Notes under the pieces: model-generated
The model's input: only the letters and a program-made list of their open reading frames with translations
The model's database searches: none
Told to the model about the DNA's origin: nothing
Made by a program: the position numbers and the translations under genes
Shown here: positions 33,067-45,000 of the stretch, in pieces
How the letters are laid out: each line of letters starts with the position of its first letter
How positions within the stretch are numbered: the first letter of the stretch is position 1
Source of the DNA: Amphimedon queenslandica
Lineage: Eukaryota; Porifera; Demospongiae; Haplosclerida; Niphatidae
Length of the DNA stretch: 52,281 bases
Assembly: GCF_000090795.2 (NCBI RefSeq)
Contig: NW_003546790.1
Coordinates: 1 to 52,281, forward strand
Direction: 5' to 3'

Positions 33067-36000
33067 TCCTCTCCCCCCTCCCTCCCTCCCTCCCTCTCTC
33101 TCTCTTACTCTTTCAACTATTCTTTTCTACCATTTCAATCTCATTTCTCTCTTTTATTTCCCTCTCTGTAGGTCATTGGTTGTCTCCTACTAGTGAGAGG
33201 CTCTCTCTCATTCATTGGTAATGATGTGACCATTTCTGGTGGGGCTGCCATGCACTTCACTGCTTTTGCCCAAATGAAGCTATACAAGACAGCTCAGATA
33301 TTCTTTATCAACAACACTGGAATGTAAATACACATACATCTACATGTACACTCATACTATTCATTATTTTAACCATAAATATTATAGTCTATATGCTTCT
33401 TATTATTAAATAAAATTACTTATAGTTTTAGAGCTATAGCAGTTCAGTAATTTTGTTTATCCTTACAATGTTATTTTTGATGACTATTATGTACTTAACC
33501 TCATTATGACAGTTATTTTAACATTGCTTGATCACTATTTATGCTCCACTAACACTATGCTTGCATTGTCATATGACACAGGTTACCTAATATAAATTAT
33601 TGTTGCACAATGTATACTCAAGCCGTTTTTGTCAGCAATGAACAGCCGCCGCTAGTTTTGACAAAGCAACGGGACAGCCCATCATTTACCATTATGTGTG
33701 CTTGCATGGCCACAATTTAAATTGACTGCTACTGACACTGTAACTACCGTATAGCAGAAAATTTTTGTGGCCCAAAAATTTCACAAATTTGTTCAAAAAT
33801 AAATTTCGTGACTTTAATTTTTGTGGTTTTCTACTTTTTGGCCTTCTTGAACCATATTAAATCAATTTTCACAAATTTTATTTTCATGGATTTTTAAAAA
33901 AATGCAAAATCCACGAAAATTTTGGGCCAAGACAATTTTCCGCTATACGGTATGGCAAAGAAAATCCAAATCAATGTTATTAATAAAGTGAATATTTTTT
34001 CTCATTAATTCTAATTTTTATTTTTCTGTAGACTTGGTGCTTCAATTAGAGTTGATCTCCAAAGGTTTCCATCAGTTTTTACTCAGTTACTGTTCAACCC
34101 ACTTTGTTTCATTTTGTATGAAGATGAGAATACAGCACCAGTTGATTGGAATCCAGTAAGTAGTAAGTCTAGTAACAGATGTAAAAGGCCTTTGCCATTA
34201 AATTTTAAAATGCTTTTGTTTCAATTTTAGTAAAAATCATTTGCTTAAATTGTCTACACAGCTTAAGAATGAATAGAATTTATTCCAAAGTTGATTTTGG
34301 TAATAGACAATCAATTGTTTTTGTAAGCCAAACTTTCTACATGTACATGTACATTTAATTACAACTCCAAATTTTGTGATCAGAATCAAGTCAAAACTTC
34401 GCATAAAATATAAGGACAATGGCATAGTAGGCATACATACAAATACAAATTGAAATGGCCTTTATTAAGTATTGGGACCTTTATTAATATTTCGATTGAT
34501 TTTAAGACCTAGTATATCATTATTATTATTATTTTTCTTTTTTATTATAGCGTATGATACATTTTCATGGCAATCATGCTCAGCTAGGATCAGTAATGTA
34601 CATGTCTTACTTTGACCTTTGCTCCTATTACAGCAGTGATCGGGACAACTATAACAACATATTCAGCATCAAGAGCTTTCCTTCATGGCCAGTATTTGAA
34701 TTTGGGTAAGTTATTTAAGAGTATAAAGATGTTATCAGACAATTTTGGGTGTAGCATATAATTATGGGAATTATGTTAATATTTCTACAGCCTCCCCTTT
34801 TATTGATTTTTAATGCCTTGTTTAATGGCTTTTTCTGAAAAATTGCTCAAAAATTACCTCCAATTTTTATTACATTTTCTGATACATATTGATGTACTTA
34901 TGCTGTGTAGAAAGTTTGAGCTAATTCCGACTAAAACTTTTCAAGTTACGACCATTTTAAAAAAATTGGCCAATTTCTGAAAATTACCCTGTATTATAGC
35001 CCATGGTTTTTTCTGAAAAATGACTCAAAAATTACCCCCAATTTTTATTACATTTTCTGATGCATATTGATGTACTTATGCTGTGTAGAAAGTTTGAGCT
35101 AATTCCGACTAAAAATTTTCAAGTTACGGCCATTTTTAAAAAATCGGCCAATTTCTAAAAAATACCCTGTACTGGCTTTTTTGAAAAAATGACTCAAAAA
35201 TTACCTCCAATTTTTATTACATTTTCTGATACATATTGATGTACTTATGCTGTGTAGAAAGTTTGAGCTAATTCCAACTAAAACTTTTCAAGTTACGGCC
35301 ATCTTAAAAAATCAGCCAATTTCTAAAAAACACTCTGTACTATAATGGTTTTTTCTAAAAAATGACTCAAAAATTACCCCCAATTTTTATTACATTTTCT
35401 GATGCATATTGATGTACTTATGCTGTGTAGAAAGTTTGAGCTAATTCCAACTAGAACTCTTCAAGTTACGGCCATTTTAAAAAATCGGCCAATTTCTATA
35501 AAATACCCTGTACTATAGCCCATGGTTTTTTCTAAAAAATGACTCAAAAATCACCCCCTATTTTTATTACATTTTCTAATTCATATTGATGTACTTATGC
35601 TGTGTAGAAAGTTTGAGCTAATTCCAACTAAAACTTTTCAAGTTACAGCCATTTAAAAAAACCGGCCAATTTCTGTAAAATACCCTGTACTATAGCCCAT
35701 GGTTTTTTCTAAAAAATGACTCAAAAATCACCCCCAATTTTTATTACATTTTCTGATACATATTGATGTACTTTTGCTGTGTAGAAAGTTTGAGCTAATT
35801 CCAACTAGAACTCTTCAAGTTACGGCCATTTTAAAAAATCGGCCAATTTCTATAAAATACCCTGTACTATAGCCCATGGTTTTTTCTAAAAAATGACTCA
35901 AAAATCACCCCCTATTTTTATTACATTTTCTAATTCATATTGATGTACTTATGCTGTGTAGAAAGTTTCAGCTGATTCTGACAAGTAATTTCCAAGTTAT

Positions 36001-39000
36001 GAGCATTTTTAAAAGCAAGCCAATTTTCAAAAATAGCAAAACTGTTTCTAAGATTGAATTCATGCACCATATATATGTGTATATGTATGATAAAGTTTTT
36101 TCCAGCAGCAAGATAGCTCAGAGATTTTGTCTAAATACACTGCATTTTCCCACATGCAGTAGAAAGTAAAGAACACCTACATGTTTATGTTTTAGTGAAG
36201 AATCTTAAATTGCATTTGGCTCACAATTTTTTTCAAAAATTTGCTTCAAAATCATCCTTAATTTTTTGTTACATTTTTTGCTAAATACTAATGTCCTTAT
36301 GCTGTGTATAGAAAAATTTGAATTGTTTCCGACAAATATTTTTCCAATTATACCAGTTTATTACAACATGTACATGTAGTACTGTCTTTTTTCAATAGTG
36401 AAAACAACAATACGTTTCACGAGGATTCAACCAACAGTTCATATTATATGCAGACTCCAGCTATCACCATTGATGTGAACTCATTTACAGATAGCACTGT
36501 GAGTAATGATGGACGTGTAAATGTACATGTACATATGTGTAATTCATTATACCATACAGTGGGTTTATTTTGTTTGCCAATTTTTCATTCCCCAGCTGTT
36601 AAAATAAAATACATGTATTAATCTAGAAAACACATGGAGTACATGTACATGTACAAATGTAGATGGGTGTCTTTTTTTAGTCTAACACAAGACATACGGA
36701 AATAAAACCCACAAAGTCTGATTAGAATTAAAGTTTGACCCAACAAAAGAAATCCGTCATGTAATAAGTCATATGTAATAATTTTACTACTGGTTATTTT
36801 TGTGGCTTGATCAATTATCATGGAATAAAATAATTTCCATATATGGAGAATACTTGTATTGCAGGCTAATTGTCTGATGTGTAACTGGCTTTATTAAGTA
36901 CGCTCCTAATGGCATACATGTATTTACATGTATTTACTTATGTACATGTACATAAATGAATATGAACTTTAGTAGACAGTAGTTTAAAATTCATTGTACT
37001 AAGATTACTATAAACTTTATTTTATTGTTAGATTTCGCTCAGACCAGGAGAAGATAAAACGCTCCACATAACAGGCCTGGATCAGTTCAATAATCCAACA
37101 TATTTTGTTGCTCGTGTCATTGACGAGAATGAAAGTCTAAGAGCCACCCTCTCCTCTCTATTCACCATCACTGATGACTTCAACCCTCCAGCAGACTACA
37201 GTGAAGTGTACATGGGAAAGGTACGTAGATAAATACATGTATATGTGTATAAATACCTTCTTATCATCATCAAGAGTACATAATAGGTATCATTATTAGG
37301 TACTATCCTTAGGTATTTTGTACTCTTGTCATTAATGATACCGTAGGGCGCCTTTTTTTCGAGGGCTATAAATTTTGCGGATTTCGCGATTGTTTTAAAG
37401 ATTCGCGAAAATTACTTTCACGAAAATCAAATCAATACGGTACAAGATGGCAGACGGCATAAATTCGCGAAAATTAAATCCGCGAAATAAAAATCCACGA
37501 AATTCATAGCCCTCGAAAAAAAGGCGCCCTACGGTACATGTATACATGTACAGTTATACATGTACATGTACCTGTCATGTACAATGTATGTAGTGTACAT
37601 TGAAGTTGACACAAAAACAGCCAAATTTTAATTTTTTATTCATTCCCCTTGCCTTTTTTGGCGAGTGTAATCCAGGCTTAAGCGGTACATGTACATTGTA
37701 TATTGAGTTGTTGTAGTATGTGTGGGAATCATTATGAGTATTGCATACATGTACATGTATATTCATGTTAAGGCTGATTTGTAATAAGACGCTAGGTCAG
37801 CGTACCGTTGATTTCAATCAAAAGTGTGGGCGATTTGACCTTTTAATGCATGCTTTCTGCTAGAATTGAACCAGATTATATTCCAGCATTAACGTAATGT
37901 TAGGACTAGTTTAATATTGTAAACCAACCTTGAAATTACGTGTACCAGTGCACTGTACAATGTATTTGTATAATTCTTTACTGTGTATGTTTGCATGTTC
38001 TATTGTAGAATGAGGTATCAGCTATATTCAGTCCCAGTCTGTTACCAGTCTATCCTAATAAATCAAGTGAGGTGGAGTACACCTTGAGACTGCCCTCTAG
38101 TGTAAGGACACAGCAACTGACTGTATACACTGCCAGTGATAAGAGGGTACTGGTACAGATTGATAATCCCAATGGAATTGCAGTGAGTGTATCACATAAT
38201 TATTATTAAATTTATGTGTGTGAATATTATTTTGTCTCTCATTTAATTGCCTCTTATGGTATATAGCTCCAAATTTTTGTCAGTCAAAATTTTAATTGTC
38301 AAATTTGTCAGGCAAATATTTTTGTTTGATAAAATTTTTGACTAACAAAATTTTGCATCACGTGGGTAGCATGCAGATTTATAACAGAAATGACAATTAA
38401 GACAAAAATTAATTTTAATAAGAAATTAAAATTTTAAAAAAATTTTTGACCCACAAAATTTGGGGCTTTATGGCACCGTATAGCAACAAATTTTGGAGGG
38501 ATTTAAATTTGGCAAATTTGGCATTTTCATAGCCATTTGCCAAAATGAAAATCCGCCATTTTGAGCCATTATGTGTATGCTCAATGGCAAATGGCCACAA
38601 ATTTGCCAAATTAAAATTCACCAATTACTAAAATTAATTTTAGCAATTCACTAAATTTAACTCCCTTCAAAATATCCCACCATACGGTGACATTGTATTC
38701 TTATTTCTTTCTCTGCCCATTCTTACAGTACAACTACCTCAATCTCTCATTCCACGTATTGCCCTGTCCTCCTGGCTATGATCTACAAGTGTCCCCTGAT
38801 AACAATGCTGAGTATACTTGTGTCTGTACTGGAGCTAGAGATGATCCTTTTGCTGTACTGGACTGTGATGAGAGTCATGATGCCATCCTCTTGAGGGTAA
38901 GGAATTTATTATTTTGCCAAATACGGTACATGTACATGTATGTACATGCTATTTCATCAAAAATGACTATGAGAGAGTTTTTCATTTTTATAATATTTCC

Positions 39001-42000
39001 TGATACATATATATGTACCGTATTTGCTTGATTAAATGCCCGAGCGTTTATTTCTTAACAGAGAAAATTCAAATAAAAAAAACAAAAAACCTATAGTGGA
39101 TTCGAACCCATGACCTTGTGGCATTCCAAACTGTACTCCAACAGTTAGGCTATCTGGGACGATCTAAATCCTAGGGCACATATACTGGGTAAAATATGCG
39201 TATCTATAGTTAGAAAATATTTGTCATGGGCGTTTATTTGAGCAGGGTGTTTATTTGAGCAAATATGGTACTCATGTTGTATAGAGAGTTTGAGCTAATT
39301 TTGATCAAAATTGTTAATAATTTTTTTAAGTTGCTGCAAAATCAGGCCAAAATTAGTAATAGTAGTTATAACCTCATGTCTGACGTATGCATAAATGTAC
39401 ATGTACAGACACTTTTATTGTAAAAGTTAAAACTAATAAAAATCACTGCATATACGTGTACATTTGTAATGTAAATTAAATCATTTTGAATTGTTTTAAT
39501 TTTTATTAGAATGGTTATTGGGCTGGTTTCGATAGAGAAGAAGCAGTTGAGGACAGTAATCCTAATCTTGATGTGTACACTTGCCCAATCACATACTGTC
39601 AGTGTATGAATGACAATAATGATAACTGCATCACTGAATACTCTTACTCACAACCTAATCAGCAGTGCCACCCACCAAGAATAGGTTAGTAGTATACAAT
39701 ATAGACTTTAATGTATTGTGCGTGGGTGCATCAAAGGCACCGCCCGTGCTGTATATCTCATATAGCACACTTCCGGTTCATACAGCACAGTTTGTGGTCC
39801 ATACAGCACAGTTTGTGGCCCATACAGCACAGTTTGTGGTTTCCTGTTGTATAAACTGTGACCGCCCCCCCTAAGAGCCACACAATGTAGAAGACTCCAC
39901 GAGCAGATAGTCCAGTCTCTTTTCAGCCTTTTGGTTCTCTTTAGGCTATTCTTCACTTGGACTAGGGCTGGTGCCTTTGATGCACCCACGCACTATGACC
40001 ATAAACTAGTAAAAGCACGGTTCCTCCTGTGCTGTACTGGAAATACAGCACGGGGAACTGTGCTTTAACTAATACTTAATTTTGAGAGTTTGGCATACTA
40101 CATTTGCTATTTTGGCATATTCCTGAAAGATTTATTTTGCATTAAAAAAATTATTCAGTTTGTACGGAAAAATTTGCAATTTATGACTGATTAATTTTGT
40201 GGCCACACATTGACAAAAGTTTAGAAAGCTTTTGGTTGTATGGTAATTTCATAGAGCTTTTTGCATATACATGTACATGTAATACAATTTTGCTGTATCT
40301 CACCATTAAAGAATAAGGGTGGAAGGGAAGGAGCGAGAGAGAAAGAGCAAAAGAGCGAGCCAGCAAGGAAGGAGTGCATGTAAAAGTTACATGTACATGT
40401 ACATGTTGGAGAAATAGGTGAATGTGATTCACTCAATACTTTTCTATAGGTACACTATGTGGACAGTGTGGTGATAATACAACTGTCACTATACTGAGAC
40501 TACAGTGTAAAGAAGGCTGTGAAGGAAACTACCATATCTATTATGCAACAGCAATACTTAGTATGTTAAACAAGCATGTACATGTATTTTTTATGCTATT
40601 TTTGTATTGCCATTTCTACCTCTCCTTTTATACTGTAAATTTAAATTTTTTTGCTATCTATTTTTTGTAGTTATTGTTTATGTGTTGGTTATTGTTGCTG
40701 TACTGCTGGCATCAGTTAAACTGGGCATAACATTCCCACATTCAATGAGGCCAATTTTATTTTACATTCAGGTGAAAAACAATTTTTAATAATACACATA
40801 TATATGTACAATGTATATATATATACATGTACATGTACTTGTATACATTTGTATACAATATTTCAATGATCATTCGTTCCAATCAAAATGTCTGTTTTAA
40901 AAGCATTTTTGTACTCATACAAAAAATCAAATTGACCACTGTATAACTTGATTGTATATTTTTTATTATTGTAGACTGTCTATTATACAACTGAATATTT
41001 TCCTATTTCATTCTGGAACTCTCGACAATACGTAAGACTAAAAAAATTATTATTTTATTTGTATATCTTAATTCTTAAACAGATGCTGTATCTTGGTAAC
41101 CTCCTTGGGCTTTATTTTCCTGTTGATTTTTGTTTCCTGAGCAAAGCTCCGTCAGTTTTACTCTTTCTCCCAAGGTTCATTCCTCCTTTCCTGGTTTTCA
41201 TTGTACCGTTTTTCTTTCTTCGCTGGAAAAGGTGAGACATGCTTTTTTCATTATTTACATCCATGCATAAGGGACTAGGTGACGAGACTAATACATGCAC
41301 TCCATGCAGTAGGATTTCTAGCAAAATTGATTTTGGTCATGCTGTACTTTGAGATTAAAAATTAGTTATTGCCTAAAATCTGTGACCTGTAGAGATGCAC
41401 CAGCTTTTATAGCTTCATTATTGAAGGCTTGTTTATAATGTACAATACAATAAATCAGTAATACACATTCCTTTTTTGGTTGTATTTGTATTGACATTGC
41501 AACAGGAAGTCCTGTATAACAACATTGGTAAAATAACTTGTCAAAACCACACATTGTTGTTGCTGTACTGCCATTCTGGTCACAACATACTTTGTACATT
41601 GTAAATGCATGAAAGAATGTTATTAAACTCTTTTATTATTGTGACTTTTAATTTTATCATAGAGGGCGGCGCAAAATATTTCATGGATTGTGGAGCCTCA
41701 TTCTGGTCACTTATGCTCCTCTCTGCTACACCTGTATGATGCTACTCCATTGTCCTATACTAGCAGACATTAATGGCAGTAATGATGTCATGGTAAGATA
41801 TAGAACAAGATTATATCTTGTATGTGTAGTACATGTAGATTAATAAGAAAGAGTGGCTAAGAGAACAGATTGTAATTAAAGCAGGGGATAATTTATCTGA
41901 AATATGCCACTTTTTGCTTTTTTGTAATGTGTTTTTTTGAGTGAAAGAAAAATATTTAGCAAATGGTTATGTGGGCCGAGTACCATGCCTGGAGATTCAA

Positions 42001-45000
42001 TCAACTAGAGTATGATGAAGGGATAATTCTCCATTTTTATAATTTTATCTGATGCTCATATATATTCCTAAGTTGTGTAAAAAGTCTGGGTTGATTCTGA
42101 TCGAAATTATATTTTTAATGAATTTTTAAAGTTGGCCAACCTATGACAACCATAAATTATGATTATTAATAACCCACGGCCCCACCCTAATGTCCAAAAC
42201 CACGTGGTCCACTAGTGCTGGGCGATATTGAAAATTTTGAAACGATACGATATGATACGATATTGCCTAAAAATGAGGATATCGATATTTTTTATCGATA
42301 AGTTATTAAGCCACACCCATTAACTTTAATATTACTAAAAATGGCTAAATAAAGCCATTTCTGAGAAAAATTATTATTGAAAAGCATTATATAAACCTTC
42401 TTTGGCTTCATATACTTCAGCTACTTCATCTACTTTCCAAGAAAATACATTTTAGTAATTTTATAGATGTTACTCCTATAGTTAATTAACCATTTATTAA
42501 GGTTATGTAACCATTTTGTGGGCGTGGTCTCATTATCGATATTTTCTTCAAGTTTTTTCGATATTGATAAGTATCGATACCGCATTATATCGATTAAATA
42601 TCGTGAGTTTTGATATATCGCCCAGCACTATGGTCCACAACTGCACATTTTTCAGAATGGCTGTCAGAGCAACTTCTTCTTTAGAGGAACTCCTCACTTG
42701 TTCAGTGTGTCTTGAGGTTTATTCCAACCCTAAAACACTTCCTTGTCATCATTCTTTCTGTCAGACTTGCCTCGAGAAGCTACCAAAAGAAGATACTCAT
42801 TCCTTCTACTGCCCAACTTGTTGCAGGCACACAGAATTACCTGATGGAGGAGTAGCTGCCCTTTCTACTGCCTTCTACCTCTACAAGTGTAAGGAAATAC
42901 ATTCTAGCCTGAAGAAAGAGTTTAAGTGTGGCAACTGCCACAAGAACACTGCTGCTAATTATTGTAAGATGTGTACCAGCCCCCTTTGTGTTGCTTGCAC
43001 TGAATTACATAACAATTTGAGCAAATTCTCTTCCCATGAGATGCTTAATATCGTTTTGGTACAGAATTTACTATCAGCCGTTGAGCAGTTCAGTGAAGTG
43101 AAAGCTGAAGTGAGAGGAGAAGCCCACTTACAACAGTTTAGCCATGAGGATCCTGAGCAGCAATGGAAGAATATTGACCAATTGCTCCGTTTCCTGCAGA
43201 CTGGAGGAGGAGAAAGTAGCTCTGTTGATGGTGTTCCTCAAGCAGATCATCTATTGCTGTCTATTGCGGAGCTGAATGCTCTTTCTCAATGTTATTCAAT
43301 GAGTGCTCCTTCCATTCCTTGTGATTATTATGGAGTTGCTATTCCTCGTGCTCTCTTCTTTTCTGAATTTTTTGTACAAGTAACTAAAGTTCACTGCACT
43401 GATGAACGATTACTCTCATTCTTTCTCTCTATTGAATCCACTACTTGTGGGGAAAATTTGATCATTCCAGTGTCTTCATTGAAGTGTAGTTTAATTCCAG
43501 TTGTCAAAGGCAAGGAGCATAATAAAGAGTATAAGATCAAGCTGACTGATTCTCCTGGAGTGTATCAAGTTCATTGTTCTCCATTGTCTTGTGGTGCTCA
43601 TTCTTTATCAGTTTGTGTTTTTGATGTACAACTTGATCTTGAATCTCTAGTTGTTCCGTTTAATCCTCATTTTGATACCATTACTCCATCTCGTGCTATG
43701 TGTGGGCTACAGCACTGTTCTAATGTTGCTGGAGGCCAAAATGGCATTGTTCTATTCACTCAGTACTGGTGTACAGTGTATAAAGCTAGTTTCACTGCCA
43801 AATATTTCTGTCCACCCAATAAACCTCTTTCTGTTGTGAAATCTGATGATGCCGCTTGCTATGTTTGCTTATCATCCAGTAATTATGCCATTCTTGTATC
43901 AAAGAAATCAATTGAAATTTTACATTTAAATGGTTCATTATGTAAGAAAATGTCTGATCCTATCAGTTTTATGAGTAGCCCCAGTTGTGTTGCAGCCTCT
44001 TTTGTCACTGGGTTCATATACATTGCTGATAAGGACAAAGTTCATATATTGTCTTCTGATCTGAGATTCATTCGTTCTTTTCAATGGAGGTCCAAAACCG
44101 TTAAACCTATGCCAGCTGATGGTAATGTTAATGGTATTTCTCCTGAAAGTATTCGTGAGTTTAGTAATGTCAATGGTATGGCATTAGTAGTCATTGATGG
44201 TGAAGATTTTCTCTATGTCACTGATGGCTTTGATAACAGAATTCAAAAGTTTACTCATCATGGCGAATATGTCTCTTCTTTTGGCAAGAAGGGATTTGCT
44301 CCTGGGGAGCTGTTTCTTCCTCATGGTATTGCTGTTGGTCCTGGTAACCTCCTGTATGTAGCAGAACTTGGCAATCATCGTATCTCAGTTTTCACTTTTG
44401 GAGGTGATTTTGTTTGTTGTTTTGGAGAGCGTGGCAGTAATATTGACCAGTTTGTTTGCCCCAAAGGAATTGCGTTTGACAGTAATGGAGTCATGTATGT
44501 TTGTGATAGCAACAACGGCAGATTGGTACTTTATTGAACTGAACTATAGTGAACTTGTTATTAATATTCGTTAGTAGTTATTAGTAGTTATTGTTGCGTT
44601 TAATCTATTTACCAATACAAACAAATTAATACTACCTTCTTTCATATGAGAGAGAGTGCTCTGTATGCATATACTTATCTTAAAAGTTTGAGGTAATTTT
44701 GGATTTTTTACACATTTTTGAAGTTACTCCCAAATGGGGCAAAAGTCCCTTTTGGCCAAATTTCATCAAAATTGAAAAGTATAGAATTCTCAATTTTATT
44801 ACATTTTCTGATACATATACATGTTCTTATGTTGTGTAGAAAGTTTGAGCTGATTCTGATTGAGTTTGTATTTTTTACACAATGTATACATATTAGCAAT
44901 ATTCTATTGTTTTAGGGTTTAGGGATTAGAATGGTGGGTTTTTTTTATTTTAGAGCACCCTGTAGATATATTAGGAGTCTCTAGTTCATATACTTTCGGT

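Noticed and set aside
32978..33221. Two overlapping plus frames rich in Ser/Leu/Pro
   Set aside because: They are translations of the CT/CCCT microsatellite; the real exon at 33172-33323 uses its own frame with splice sites.
34840..36000. CRISPR-like array
   Set aside because: Units are ~175 bp with no short repeat/unique spacer alternation, and the DNA is eukaryotic.
39665..39989. Frames with repeated HTAQFV or PQTVLYG units
   Set aside because: Both come from the minisatellite inside the MITE at 39715-39996.
42516..42656. Extra N-terminal 47 residues of the TRIM-NHL frame
   Set aside because: This stretch is mostly the hAT-like element and has no RING-family similarity; the ATG at 42657 is preferred.
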